64,000 nucleotides of DNA from Nepenthes gracilis (GCA_033239525.1 BSYO01000002.1:27572068-27636067), one strand, 5' to 3'; shown: positions 1-13,062, counted from the stretch's first letter. Translations and numbers: made by a program. Notes: generated by a model from the letters alone, not told the origin.

Positions 1-2079
1 ATTAGAAAGTAAACTCATCTATACAACAATTGGACTTTTTCTAGACCCTTTGAATTGTATCCCAGTTACACCAAACCCATGGGCAATGTGTTCTTCAAAC
101 AACTCCTCGCCTGTCTGTAATGTTCAGAAGCAGGTCTTTCTTATAATATATTAATATGCATCCTTCCCTTGTGCACCTAGTAATTATATAAATATCTGAG
201 ATTGCACATCATATAGCCTGAAATGTTTCTCAAAATCTATATTTCTATTTCATCGATAACACTCCAGTTGTCAAGAAGTACCAACAAGGCCTAAACCATT
301 TATTATTTCAGTCCTTTACTTTACCTTGACTTGTAATTATCTGATCTAGTCCAATCAGAAATAAGTGTTGAAACTTTAAGAGGGATTAAATTTAAGAGTT
401 GTTTACTTGTGCTAAGAAAAATAAGTCAAAATTATTTATAAGAGAGGTTACATGGGCTGAAAAAGATTGTAAGAGGTGCTGAAACTAGAGATGTTTAGTA
501 GTGCTGGAAGAAAATAAGGATTATAATAGCTTTCAGATAGCAGTAACATTTTTAACAAGAGGTTACAGGAGTTTGATAAGAGGATCTCATTTGAAAAGAG
601 CTTTACATAAGAGGTGTGCTATGCCAAGTGAAAGAAACTGCACAATTTTGCATAGTTTTGTGCAACAAAGCCTTAAAAATAGTCACCAGTAAAAAGATCT
701 AAGGAAAAATTCTGACCAGATAGTTCTTCCTCCATCAGAGCAGCTTATAAAAAACTCGTTGCTCAGCAACAGAAGCTTGTTTGACCAAGCACGGTATCAC
801 AGAAATTTAACATTCCTAACTACTCTTTTATGACTTGGCTTACAGTGCATAGAAGGCCGTTCACATTGAAGAAACTGTTTGAATGCAATCAACAATGATA
901 AAAACATATAAAACATTTATAAGAAAAATTTTAACGAAAGGGGCTCCAAATACGACCTATCTCATGGAACAACTTCTCTTCTCCTACATAATAGGAGGTT
1001 CTGTTAGAGAGAATTTTGGCTTCTCAAGAAGCTAAAATGAGCCAGAAGAAGAAGACTACAACAGCACATATAGTTTGGAGCTTTTCTAATGCCTCTTGTA
1101 ATAAATTAAACAGGAAATAAACGAAAATTATGATTAGAAAAGGGTTCGATAAAATGGTACTTTATATCATTTACTAGAAAAAAGTTGCTTCGACTCCACA
1201 TTTGAAAAATCTCCAGTCCTCAAAGAAGGTATTGCTCTCCAAACCATTGTAATGCAATGATCATGCAAAAGCCATCGAGATGGTTCAGGATCACATAACT
1301 CATCTCGCACACAAAAAATCACAGAGATTTTATACTTTCCTCCTCTGGGAAGTTACAATTACCGAAATTCAATCATCATACACACCTTTACATTGTGTTG
1401 GAACCTCCATGCCATGTAACTATGATCCAATTGAAGCTAAAATTATATTGTATTTATCTAAAAACAATCATGCCTGCTGCCCTTTTTGCACATTACCTCC
1501 AATCTCTAACTTCTACTGAAAAATGAGGCACGTGGTCTTGTGATCGTTATAACAAAAAAAAAGGACAATAATGCCCTTGAAAAAGTTCTCATCCTTATGA
1601 AACACAATGAAACCAAAGAATGGGGTGTCATAACAACAAAATCATGTATACAACATTAAGTTTTGATCATTTCACTACTAATTCAGTCGCTTAATGGCAT
1701 ATGGGCCTAAATGCGAATGTTTATTTGAATGTCAAGTCACGTAATTTCTCTGCAAAATCAACGGAAATCAGGGGCTGGGAGGAACGTGCAAATGGAGGAA
1801 AATTATCAGGTATAAATATAGTTCCAACGTTTTCTAATAGTGGCTCTGTTTTTTCAGCAAAAATCAGGGAACAAATAGAGGGTGTTGCCAAATTTTCGCA
1901 CTATGACTTATTCAACAACGCTGTAAGACATTTGTTTCCCCTAACATCCAGCCAATATTCACAAAAATATATATATATATCCTGAAAACAAATAGCTCGC
2001 AATTTCTTTGATAGAGTAAGCAACCAGGCCATAAATTCAACCAAAGCCGTTGGTGGACAGAGAGGGAGAGAGGGCATAC
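1..2079. other. AT-rich flank, no confident gene
   Basis: This stretch lies downstream, in minus-strand terms, of the first exon at 2080-2262 and probably contains its first intron and perhaps later exons. I looked for minus-strand open segments flanked by AG and GT signals and found none I could defend. Short open frames occur on both strands but have no recognisable protein character. Confidence 0.5.
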
Positions 2080-2262
2080 CCTGAAACCAGAAGAGAGAGA
2101 TTTTGAAGGCCCAATATGACGAATAGGATGGAAATCGTAACTGGGAATTACGTAATCTTCATTCATGTTTGGGGTGTGATCGTCGTCCGGACTATCGCTG
2201 TCGGAAAAATAGTTGCCAATACTTTGGGAATTAAAAGTAAGATCCATAATTCTCTTCTCCAT
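2080..2262 (-). CDS. First coding exon of an unidentified protein (partial gene)
   Basis: On the minus strand an ATG at 2262 opens 61 codons (MEKRIMDLTF... to ...SLSSGFR) that end exactly at a strong donor, AGG|GTATGC, leaving phase 0. The composition is polar and acidic, with a DSDSPDDDH segment, unlike the low-complexity translations around it, and it looks like the start of a real plant protein. The open frame continues past the donor into low-complexity sequence ending in a TA-repeat translation, which supports splicing at this point. I do not recognise the family. Later exons were not found in 1-2079, so the gene may continue beyond the left edge of the window. Upstream (2263-2560) would be its 5' untranslated region or promoter. 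Confidence 0.5.
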
Positions 2263-3102
2263 GAATTCGTCAATTTCGAAGCTCTGGGTTACACTCGAAC
2301 CCCAGTTTCCTAATCAAATTTTCTCGGAGAAAATTCCAACACTTATCACACATGAAATTCTTGAGTGGGCGGAGTACAAGAGTGTGATGATGCTTCCAAA
2401 TTACCTAACGACGACCAGCAGGTGGAACTGATGTTGTCTTGCTGCTTACGAGTCTGAGAAGGCTCAGCCATTGGCATAGGACACGTGTTCTCGATTCCCC
2501 GGAACAAGCTAATTGGAGCGAGATTCTTCACGTCTAAAATTTTGGACTGGTTCCGAACCCTAAATCGTTTCCGGTTTCAATTGAGGTTTTACGGAGGTTC
2601 AATACCGTTGCTGTTCATTTTTAATTTATAATAAATCTGAGTCATTTAAATTTATATCAAATATAAATTTAGAAAATTTAAGTAATAATTTCAATAATCT
2701 TAAGATTTGTTCCTATCTGATATTTTACTTAATATATAAATAAAATTATTAATAGATATTTGATATAACACTTAATATATATTAATATTAACCATTTTAA
2801 ATATTAATATTTTTTGATACCATAAAATAAGGTAATATATAATTATATTTATGATATAATTAATATTTATCTATTAGTTTAAGATTTTTAAAATATATTT
2901 ATTTAATATATTTAATTTAATTTATATTATTTGATATATTAAATATTATATAACTTATAATAAAAACTAATATCAATATTTTTATTTATAATTTTTATCT
3001 TTCCAAAGTCAATTTCAAACTTATCTGAAAAGTTTTAAAAATCATTAAACTAATTTTAAGCTCATTTAGTAAATAATTAATACTTAAATAATATAGAGAC
3101 TT
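2263..3102. other. Intergenic, AT-rich
   Basis: The first 300 bases are of mixed composition and likely hold the promoter and leader of the minus-strand exon at 2080-2262. From about 2620 onward the sequence is very AT-rich and holds nothing recognisable. Confidence 0.5.
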
Positions 3103-3112
3103 GAACCTCTTT

Positions 3113-3255
3113 GGAACGGGGGATCCTGCTCCACGGAGCAGGATTTTACCTGATAAATAAGTTTTTTTTTTTTATTTCAAATTTTACGTCAAACAAAAAA
3201 AAAAACTATTTATGGGGCGAAACATCCTGCTCCGTGGAGAAGGATCCCCCAATCC
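3113..3255. mobile_element. Small Mutator-type MITE with 10-bp target duplication
   Basis: A 143-bp element has terminal inverted repeats of about 32 bp. The left end starts GGAACGGGGGATCC and the reverse complement of the right end starts GGATTGGGGGATCC; both continue into TCCACGGAGCAGGAT. The element is flanked by a perfect 10-bp direct repeat, GAACCTCTTT (3103-3112 and 3256-3265). Target duplications of 9-11 bp are characteristic of Mutator-like elements, so MULE-derived MITE is the best class. Within the left arm CCTGCTCC and GGAGCAGG form a further perfect hairpin. The centre is AT-rich and non-coding. Confidence 0.75.
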
Positions 3256-6200
3256 GAACCTCTTTACATATAGATTCTTGTTTTTTTCAATGTTCAAAAT
3301 TTAATTAATCGACCACTTTAACAAAATTTAAAGCAACGCATAAAAGATAAATTATAAATTATTCATAATAATAAAAAAATATAGATATATCAGATTTGTT
3401 GATAGTAATCTCTGTCCATAAAATTTGCATACACACATGGTATATTTAATTCAAAAATAGTATAAATGAAAGATACAAAAAAATAAAAAATAATTATTTT
3501 AAATGTAAATATTTTGATATATTTTTTATACATAATTGAAACATTAAAAAATATATTCCTTAAATTTTTTATTTGTCCTTCAAAAAAAAATTCAATTAGG
3601 AAAGCTAGCAAAATATAAAAAGAAAAAAAAAAAGATTCAAATTTATCCATTGTCCAGCTGATGGGTATAGTAGAAATTTCTATCAATGATAGCTTCAGCA
3701 TCATGATACTAATTATGTCAAAAAGAGGAGAGTTCTGAATGTAAAAATCATCCATCATATCTATTGTGTCTGTGAATTCTAAGCGTTGTACAAATAATAG
3801 TCTAAGTATGTCCGCAAGTAGAGAGTGACCTGGTAAAATCCGTGTAATACAAAGAACGAGGATGTCCGTTTTAGGACGAGTACGTGTCATAAGATATAGA
3901 GAGAGAGGGAATACATGAACAATAACACACTAAATTTTTACTTAAAAAACCTCCTCTTAAATGAGAAAGAATAACCGTGGGACTTTGGATCCAAAAACTT
4001 ATATCACTATTGCATTTGGTTATAAAAGAGGATGAGATTAAAAATGTGTGAACTGACGACACTCAAACATTTTTTCTTTTTTCTTTCTCTCTCTATAGCT
4101 GCTATACAAGTATAAATAATCAGTCATAGCATTATTGTCTCAATATTCAAACTTAACGTAGCATGTCCAACTTTTATTCATCATCTTTTTACAGTAATTG
4201 ATTATCTTTCAATTCAAATCATTCAAATTAAGATTTGTAAAGATGGTTCAAGAAACTGTTTGAAATCTATTTTGATTAGGACTTTGTTAATACCTTGATT
4301 TCAGGCCATTTTCAGAGCAAGCCAGACATATTTAACTAATAAGCCCTTACTTTGATAGATCTAATGTGTAGGATACCCATGAAATATGGAGGTCCGCTTG
4401 TCAAAGTGAATATAGCACAAGCTCATACAAGAGTTGTGTCGACAATTATTAGAACTCAAATTAGTCATGTAGCCATAAAAATTAAATGAAGTAACACACA
4501 AGACTTCAATGTCATTAGCTTTATGGATGATTATGTCCATATAGTCTTAATCATCATATTTCAAAGAAACAGTTTATATAATTTAAACCATTGATCATTG
4601 TGTCACTATAGAAAAATATTATAATTATGATAAGATTTAATCATTTTCTTATAACATTAAAATTATTGAACGAAAAAGAACAGTTTTATCATTCAAATAT
4701 TTTGATGGGTTCCTAACCATAACGATTCATATAAATAGCTTTTAAGTGATGATAAATACATATGGCTATTTTTCCTAAAAGCATTCATATTTCATGGTAG
4801 ACTAATCCACAAGCTTTTTCTTGCAATTAATTACAATTTAATTCACATCCAAGCACACATTTACTTGCCATTTTTATAGTAAAACTAAGCCAATTTTTAG
4901 CTTATTAAGAGCCAAATGCTTTCAACTAGTTACTTCTAACTCTTAGCAACTTTGATTAACAAGCATAATAATTTGTCAATCAGCCAGAGGACTTATGTTT
5001 TGCATGTCTCTAAGCTACTTTGGTATTTCTGCAATAGGTGGTATTCTATACTAATTACGTCGTGGCTCTGATGTTAGACAAAAATCAATCATTTACATTT
5101 AAAAATTATGCCATATAAAAATTGAATGTGAGAATAAAATTAAAAATCGAGTTAACCTCCCATAATCAAAGCATTGTAATTACTCAATTTTTTACAGAAT
5201 TATCTGCTGGTTTTGATCTTCCAAATATTTATACTCCTCAATAATGGTATATTAATAGAGTATTAAATTTTAAAATTAAGCCAAATATTATCTTTATTTA
5301 TAAATAATTTTATCAATTATCTCATGGGTGGTTACCAATGGAGGTTGAGTAAGATAGTCACACAAAAATTGGACCACAACTGTTAGTTTTCATTCTACAA
5401 CCTTTTTTTTTTATGAAAACTATATAACCAACATGCAATTCAAAAGCAATAATTTATTGACATTAAAAAGTTAATTAAACAATAAAATGCAATCATACAA
5501 TGAAATACCATTAAACAATCTTAAAAACAATTTGCTAAACCATAGAATTATGGCTAAACTCTCCTTGTTTGACCTAATTCTAAAGTACCTACTCAATATT
5601 CGATAAAAAACATGAGAAAAATGCCTACCGACCAACTATAACATTAGAACTGAAAAATAATATACATACAATCAGGGTTAACAATCCTAAGTAACAAATA
5701 TATAATTCCTCTAATCTTATTCCTAAATATTTATAATTTTAATATATTATAGTCCAACAATTCAACAACTACAATAAAATCCTTTGAGTCTTTCCCTGTC
5801 AAAATCGTATAAGAGATTCTTACCCACTAATCTGTAAGGTTATGAATATTTGACAAGACTAAAATTAATACCTAATAAAATATAAATAATTTATATATGT
5901 GAATATATATAAAATATATATATATATAAAATAATAATCAAATGCAAAATGTCAAAATATCAATAAATATATTTGCAAAACATAAAAACTAATTGTCAGT
6001 GAAAATTTTACTAATAAATGTCTAATATAAAACATCGGGCTATACTTTTCTTCTACAACGTGGGGTTATTTGCTAATATTTAAAACTTGTAGACAAGCCA
6101 ACCATACATTATTTTCTATAAATGATGTTAAACACTACTTTTTATACTTGTAAATGACAAGTTCAATATTCAAATTACAAATAATATAATAAAATATATT

Positions 6201-8682
6201 TAAATATATTTTATTAATTCTTTTAAATCTGTGAATGACAGGTTCAATTTTTAATTTATAAATAATATATTTAAATATATGTCATCAATTTTTTATAGTA
6301 GTTCTTATTTAGTTAAAATATGATACTCTATAATAAATAACAAATATATAAATTTTTTGTTAAATCAAATGAAGACCAACATTTTTTATAAATTTTAAAA
6401 TAGAATTATTATAATTTTAGTACGAATAAGTAATAATAATGATATTAAATATAAAATTTAATTATAATCAAGGTCCAATAATCAAAATTAAGTTAGATAT
6501 TAAATACTAATACTATAAGTAAGATAAGCTAACCTAACCCAAATAATAATATTATACATGTTCAATCTATAATATCATTGTAAGGAAAAGCATATAACCA
6601 AAAATTAAATATACAAATATCAAAATTTTAATAATGATTTCATAATGGCTCATCGACCCAAATTCAAATTGTGAAAACTTAATTTTAATTATATTCAATA
6701 TATTAAATTTGAAACAAATCCAAATATTTTCTATAGTGAACTTTATAACAGTCCTCCAACCAATCCTATAATAATTTAATATATGCTAATTTTGAATGGT
6801 TTTAGAGCATAGTAAATGTGAGCCTAATTCCTAATAATGTATATATATATATTATGAATATATTTAAATAAAACATGTGCAAATAATAGTAAATTGTGAT
6901 CACATATAAAAATTTAAAATGTCCAATTCTTAATAAATATATTTAAAAACATAATTTCATATGAAATACCAACATATATGAATATACAAAATATACAAAA
7001 CGTCTGAAAAACATATACAGATTACTAAACATATGAAAACATATCTAAAAGCAAGAAAATTAATAGATCGTATTGAAAACATGTAAAACTTAAAAATCAA
7101 ATACTGATAACTCACACACCGATTAATTAAATAGTAAAATTTGAAGAACAGGTTATACAGATCTCTGATAGTCTAATACTAATACATTACTATTCAAAAA
7201 TTTATAAGTAGATCGTTTATTAATATTTTATAGATGAGGTCAAATATTAATTTCTTTTTTTCACTCATTAATGAAAAAATAGTTCTCTCAGTTGCATATA
7301 TTATATTAAGATATGTCATAATATAATTTGCCCATAGTATAATGATTCTTATTTTGTTAAAATAAAGAACTATACATCACATATTATATATTTAAAATTT
7401 TTTCAAATCAGAAAAAAATTAAGTCTTTATTCCATTTTATAAAATAGAGTTATTATTAAATATTTATAAAAAAATACCATACAATATCAAATGCCTAAAG
7501 ATTTTATCATTTTTCTTATAATATCTCAAATTTGGACATAAAATTTTAAAAATATCATATACATGTAATAATATTTAAAAAGAAATAAAAAAATAGTATA
7601 CGTACATATTTAAATAATAATTAGAAAAAAAAATTAAAAAATTTAGCAATAAACTGAAGAATATGTTAAGAATACACATCTTAGCAAAATATTTATCAAA
7701 TTTAACGTAAAATAATCTTAAAAACATATTATTTTATCTCACAATTATCTCATACAATTATATAAGTCATTATCTCAGCATGGGCTAAAATATTGCTCAA
7801 ATAATCATTAAGCCTGCGTAAAGCATCGGAGCAGATGGACACAGAATTATCGAACTATTTCTAACAAAAATCTCAATTTGTCACTTTATCTCAATAACAT
7901 TCCCGCCTATTTTTGAAATATTTGATACGTATTTAACGCATCATCAGACTTAAATTATTATACGAATTAAAAAGTTAAAAATTATTTTATATTGTCCAAT
8001 AGATCTAACGTGGGTCCAATCTCTGTATGCTCTGAATTTGAAACATATGTAATACAATAAATATACAGTCAAATGATTAGAGGGACTCACTCCCCATGAT
8101 ATCATTTAACGCTAAAGTCAACAATCTTTCTTTGTAGAAAGAATAAATATAATGTAAAATAAAAAAATTTATAAAAATAATTTTATAATATCCGCTCAGT
8201 AGAAAACGTCTTAATAAAAAAGAGTGTGTGCTCTTAATGTATCTTAAGATTTTTTTTAGCTTTTTTGTTAAGCGTTGTCCCCTTTTCCATTAGGAATGAG
8301 GGGTTTATATAAAAATTAGGGGCAGTTGATCTTTTTTACTAACTGTCTAAAGAGCTGTCCGAATAAATAAGAAGATATTATTCGATTGATGGTTCCTGAT
8401 TGGCAATGGAGTCATTTAACCTAGATAAAAAAAGAAAGTTATCTGTTCCGATCAATTAGAGCCAGTTCTATCTTCATTCAGAAGGTAAACTATTCGAATG
8501 AGACCGACAAACTCATCTGTCAATTTTGGGCTATTTTGACTAACTGTGTCTTTATTTATTATGGGCCAAATTTTTTGACAAACTTTTCTCTTCGGCCGTT
8601 AGCAATTATACCCATCAATACTTTTAATTTTTTTAGTAAGATAAGACATTATTTATTTATTTTTATATAATTTACTATTCTA

Positions 8683-8685
<3 letters not shown>
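3256..8685. other. Gene-poor AT-rich intergenic region
   Basis: This is a long AT-rich stretch. A 166-codon open frame on the minus strand (3390-3890) is hydrophobic and biased and I do not consider it a gene. Around 8230-8640 the base composition rises and a TATA-like GTTTATATAAA is present, which could be an eroded LTR, but no boundaries or target duplication could be defined. Nothing else is recognisable. Confidence 0.45.

Positions 8686-8753
<68 letters not shown>
8686..8753. repeat. (AT)n microsatellite
   Basis: A nearly pure AT dinucleotide tract of about 66 bp. A shorter one occurs near 9550-9587 and small ones near 5910-5930 and 6840-6850. Confidence 0.95.
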
Positions 8754-8758
<5 letters not shown>

Positions 8759-8879
8759 TAAAAATATCTAAAAATATTAAAAACTTATCGTCACCATTAA
8801 TTTAAATTGTATATGAGGATAGCAGTGCTTCTCGTCTTTCTTCAACTATTATTATCATTATTTTTTTACTTTTCTCCTC

Positions 8880-9460
8880 TTCAACCAAACTTAAGAAAAT
8901 GATACCTACCAATAATAATGATGGATCTGATACCGTGAGGCCCAAAGTCTAAAGTATCGGCTATCCAAAGATAGCCCATCAAAAATTTTCCCAAAGCCCA
9001 TTGCAAAGTATTGAATGGGTCCACACTACAGCCCAACAACTTTAATCTAACAAATTTTTTTAGTACATCTTGTTTGAGGTTCCACATTGCTCAGGCTAGT
9101 ATATGAAATTTTACAAATCATACTACAAAAGCAGTTGCCACAGTAGGTTGGGATGAGCGAGAGAAAGCTTAGGAAGCTTTGGAGAGCTCAGTAAAGTAAG
9201 CAACCGTAGACAGCCAATCACTCCCTTATGAGTGCATTTTCATAAGTCGCCCGTTAATTGAGTGCTCTCCAGGAGCCCAGCTCTCCATCCAGAAGGCCCA
9301 CTCTTTGACGAGGGACCCCACTCTTCATTCGGGAAGCCTACCCTCTTATTTATTTAAGAAGCCTGCCCAATCCATCCAAGAGGTCTACCCTCTAATTCGT
9401 CCAAAAGGCCTACCCAAACAGTATAGGAGGCTTGCCCTCTAATCTATTCAAGAATATTAA
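8880..9460. repeat. Repeat-derived segment with degenerate GCCTACCC units
   Basis: Unlike its AT-rich surroundings this segment is of balanced composition. From about 9336 to 9452 a degenerate motif (GCCTACCC, GCCTGCCC, TCTACCC, GCTTGCCC) recurs several times at intervals of roughly 26 bases. The segment resembles eroded LTR sequence, but I could not find terminal TG/CA ends or a target duplication. The remainder up to 10043 is AT-rich and blank. Confidence 0.35.
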
Positions 9461-10043
9461 TGGGTTAAAGTTGAAGAAAATAAAGAGCTTAAAAGACCTA
9501 TAAAAATTGAGAATTGAATAACACAAAAGAAATTAAAATTATTATCAATTTGAGAAATATATATACATATATATATATATATATACAACAAATGATACAA
9601 AATAAATTAATTTAGTGCATTGTTATTATTATTTTTTATACAAAAGAAAATATAGTAATGATATTGTACATTTAAAGTTATTAATCATTAGTATAATAAT
9701 TAAATATAAAAAATTAATTATTAAATATATAAAATTATAAATGAAAATAAATAATAAATACTAAAATATTCGATTACTTGAGAATTAAAAATGACAGAGC
9801 AAGTGTAAGTAGAGAGAGTAGTAAGCCAAAAAAAAAAAAAGTTAAGGGAGGAAGTTATTTATTTTTTTTGAAAGGATCAATAAATTAGTAAATTATTGTC
9901 ATGGGACATAGGAGAGTTCTATTTCTTAAAAATATAAAGAGACTTATTTTTTATTTTTTAATTATTTATTTATAAATAAATAAATATTTTAATATTTTTA
10001 AAAAATTAAAAAATTAGTTAAAATTAATTATTTTAAAATATTT

Positions 10044-10048
10044 AAATT
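10044..10048. repeat. Left target-site duplication AAATT
   Basis: AAATT immediately precedes the 5' LTR start (TGATGGGTG) and is repeated exactly at 21080-21084 after the 3' LTR end (GCATCA). This fixes both ends of the 11-kb element. Confidence 0.85.
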
Positions 10049-10160
10049 TGATGGGTGTACCAATAATGAGTTGACCAAAAGAAATGTCAACGAAAGCGAA
10101 AGAAGAGTCGATCGATATTTTGAGGGGCAGGTAAGAAGACGTAGAAGTTGGAAAGCCCAA

Positions 10161-10186
10161 GACGGTCAACGCCAACGTTGACCGTC
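10161..10186. promoter_or_regulatory. W-box palindrome 1 in 5' LTR
   Basis: Perfect 10-bp inverted repeat: GACGGTCAAC (10161-10170), a 6-base spacer, then GTTGACCGTC (10177-10186). Each arm holds TTGAC(C), the W-box core bound by plant WRKY factors. Function is inferred. Confidence 0.6.
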
Positions 10187-10332
10187 TTGGCGGCCAACGC
10201 CAACGTTGACCAGTTTGATTGGGCCTTTGGTGGCTTTGCAACAGTGATGGGCCTATTCCTTTCTAGCCTACCGCCCATCAGCTGATCGCCAGCCACTCTC
10301 CCTTCGTTCTCCACGAGGGCGGCCAACACGCT

Positions 10333-10358
10333 GACGGTCAACTCAAACGTTGACCGTC
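10333..10358. promoter_or_regulatory. W-box palindrome 2 in 5' LTR
   Basis: The same arms as palindrome 1, GACGGTCAAC and GTTGACCGTC, again with a 6-base spacer of slightly different sequence. The 3' LTR keeps this copy intact at 20569-20594. Confidence 0.6.
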
Positions 10359-10481
10359 TGCACCCTGCACATTGGGCCCAAAAGGGCTCTTCTACAATAA
10401 TGGGCATGGCTCACTCAGGCCCAAAGCCCATCTGTAGTCTGACGACGGGCACCTTTCATAAGGGCGGCCAACACGTACGCA

Positions 10482-10507
10482 GACGGTCAACCCGAGCGTT
10501 GACCGTC
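10482..10507. promoter_or_regulatory. W-box palindrome 3 in 5' LTR
   Basis: Third copy with identical 10-bp arms and a 6-base spacer. It lies in the block that the 3' LTR has lost. Confidence 0.6.
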
Positions 10508-10885
10508 CGCACTTTGCACGTTGGGCCCCAAGAAGTCTTTCTTTGATAACGAGCCTGACCCATTTAGGCCCACCAGTCCTAAAAAGGCCAACCACGATCA
10601 TCTAAGGATATTCCACGATCTCAATTTACACCAGAAAGGATATTGACAAGATTGGCGCCCTTCAAATAAGGAAGGCGCCAGATCTTCCCGATTCCTTGCC
10701 CACCAAGGTAACCCAACGGCCGTGAACTGAAAAGGAAGGACGTTAGTTTGGAAAGCGGTTGGCGTCCTCAGAAGGAAAGTATCACGCCCACCTTAGCAAT
10801 TGGCATCTGCTCCAAAAGGCAAGCAAGCCAATGTGGAGACAGGAGGGATCACGCCTTCCAAAGAAGGATGGTCACTCTCTCGGCC

Positions 10886-10894
10886 ATAAATAAA
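10886..10894 (+). promoter_or_regulatory. TATA-like box of the 5' LTR
   Basis: ATAAATAAA, conserved in the 3' LTR at 20633-20641 and placed about 430 bp before the LTR end, a suitable position for the LTR promoter. The start of transcription cannot be fixed from sequence. Confidence 0.5.
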
Positions 10895-11324
10895 CCCTAG
10901 AATCCATATTCTAGGTACGCTGTATTAACTAAAAAACCCTAAGTGCTCTGAGAAACAGGCGCTTGCTCTCTGCAGCCAAAGACTCTCAAAAACAGTCAAA
11001 CTCCAAGGCAACAAACGGGTCTCTCCAACCGTTCTCTACCTTCCCACCATCCAGATACAAGAAAGGCCCTACGTCTATCTGACATCTGGAACAAAACACT
11101 CTCTTTCCCTCTCCCATTGCTCTCTCTACTTTCAGTTCCTTCCTTTGAAGACTGTCTTACTGACTTGAGCGTCGGAGTGTTTTCGGTGGGATTACCTCCC
11201 GCCGTTAACGCTGACCTCTTGTTCGTTTTAGTGGTGTGCAGGATTCGTACTCAGTGAACGGAGCCGGTTCAATCCATCCAAGAGAATCCGAATCTGTTCG
11301 AAATCGAATCCAGGTAAGCATCAT

Positions 11325-11333
11325 TGGCGCCGT
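11325..11333 (+). other. Primer binding site of the Tat-type element
   Basis: TGGCGCCGT lies two bases after the 5' LTR end and matches the 3' end of plant tRNA-Asp as commonly used by gypsy elements. The match decays after nine bases. The leader runs on to the gag start near 11408. Confidence 0.65.
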
Positions 11334-11407
11334 CTATGGAAAACGCTTACGAAAAACCTACCATAAAAAATCTGCACAAACTCTCTCTGTCACCTTCTGC
11401 TTCTACA

Positions 11408-13062
11408 ATGGTAAACACGAGAGCACAGGCTAGCGACCCCGCTAAAGATGTTTGCTAACCCGACCAGGGACCATGCTGCGATGTCCCGGGGTCAGCGGGA
11501 GAACCACAGCGGAGTTCCACCGCCTGACATTCAACAACTGGTAGAGAAGATGCAGGCCAACAATCGCCTGCTCCAACTGGTTTGTGCGCAGAAAGAACAA
11601 CAATAACAAGCGGCTCCACCAACAGTCATTCCCGCTCCCGCCACCAAAAATGTGGCGAGAGGAAGAAGAAGCGGCTAAGAGGCCCGAAAAAGTTGGAAAC
11701 AATCTGGCTCCAGCGTCCTCCCGCATTCTGGCCGTAAGCAGCCAATGGAACGCTTGGGGAGTACGTCTCCGACAGAGAGCCCAGAAAGGAGAAATCCTCG
11801 ATACTCTTGGGCGGAAGACCGCCACACAGTCCAGGAGCGAGCCTCAGGATCGCCGGATCAGGAGGAGGCAGCGGCCAAGGCGGGCCGAACCCGCCGAGGA
11901 CAAGATGGAGTTGAGGAATTTCCTCAACTCCAAGCGATCAGCAAACGCCACTCGCGCCGATCCGCGAGTGGACCAAATCTGGAACCACATGTTCCAGAAT
12001 GACGAGCACGCCATTGACTTCGCTGCCGAAATTTTGAGCCGTCCACTGCCGACCAAGTTTAAAATGCCGTCCCTTGACTTATACGATTGGGGCAGTGATC
12101 CGGTTGACCACCTGGATCACTTTCGCACGCATCTAAGTCTACAAGGGCTAGAAAACTCAGCGATGTGCCGCTGCTTCCCGCTCACGCTGAAGGGAGACGC
12201 CAGAATCTGGTTTCACCATCTCCCTACAGGCACTGTCAGCAGTTTTCGTGAACTCACGGATCACTTCCTGGCTCAATACGCTTCGAGTCGACGGGAAGAG
12301 AAGCAACCGTGGCATCTCTCCCACATAAAGCAGAAACCGGGAGAGAACCCACGGCGCTTCCTGGATCGCTTCGTGGCTGAGGCCAGAAGGATTCCTAGGA
12401 TTACTGAGGAGATGAAGTTGGACAGCTTCATCTCAGAACTAACTTACGGAGATTTCTTCAAACACCTGGCCCACAAGAACCCTCAGACTTTTCGCGAGGC
12501 AGAATCCATCACCAGGGCCTACGCAGCAGCAGAAGAGGCCAACGAGGCAAAACGTCCTGAGAGGGCGGATCAGCCTCGGCCGTTCCCTGGTGAAGGGAAA
12601 AGAAAATACAGTGGCGGAAAACATTCCCGCTAGAAGCAGCGCCGGACTGAGCCCCCAGAACGCAAAGATCACGGGTCCACCACTTTCACACCCTTGACAG
12701 ACACGCGCTCCAACGTTCTAATGCAGATCCGTGGAGAAAAATTTTTAAAGTGGCCAAAAGCACTGAAGAAAGACTCTGAAAATCAGTCCAAGTACTGTGA
12801 CTTCCACCGCTCTGCTGGCCACTCAACCGAAGACTGTAAAACGCTGCAGAGGGAAATCGAGGTGATTCGCAGAGGACACCTCACCCGATTCGTCAAGGGA
12901 TCTGGACAGAACTCAGGAGCGGCTAAGGAAGAGGGGCAGGAGCAGACGCCTCCCCGGAATAGGATTGCGGCAGGAGTAGTTAATAGGTCACCACCCGACC
13001 TGCCAAGAGCCCGGCCGACAGCAAGGAGCAGCAGACTGGGAGGAAGAGGCAGCGCACAGTAG
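11408..13062 (+). pseudogene. gag of the Tat-type element (broken)
   Basis: The likely original start is the ATG at 11408 (MVNTRAQ...), whose frame is interrupted by stops within 60 bases and later by shifts. The capsid-like part is readable in one frame from about 11890 to 12633. It holds the Retrotrans_gag signature, with FKMPSLDLYDW, DPVDHLDHF and DARIWFHHLP, followed by a helical, charged stretch. An in-frame TAG at 12631 interrupts it and the same frame resumes to 13062. This last part has a nucleocapsid knuckle, CDFHRSAGHSTEDC (about 12795-12836), of the form C-x2-H-x4-H-x4-C, with His replacing the usual second Cys, as in other Tat elements. In life it would form the virus-like particle and package the RNA. 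Confidence 0.85.

Larger units (their letters stand above)
10049..11323 (+). repeat. 5' LTR of the Tat-type element
   Basis: 1,275 bp, beginning TGATGGGTGTACC and ending GTAAGCATCA. It is homologous to 20298-21079 but longer: a block of about 490 bp (roughly 10388-10878) is absent from the 3' copy. It contains three perfect inverted repeats built on GACGGTCAAC, a TATA-like ATAAATAAA (10886-10894), and near the end a motif, GTCGGAGTGTTTTCGGTGGG (11171-11190), also seen in the unrelated LTR-like block ending at 60960. The two LTRs differ at many positions, so the insertion is not recent. Confidence 0.9.

Noticed and set aside
3390..3890. 166-codon minus-strand open frame
   Set aside because: Strongly biased to Ile, Phe, Lys and Ser in AT-rich DNA, no motif, no splice context; best explained as chance.
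8230..8640. Possible Copia-type LTR
   Set aside because: A TATA-like box and changed composition were noticed, but no paired terminal repeat, TG/CA ends or target duplication could be found.
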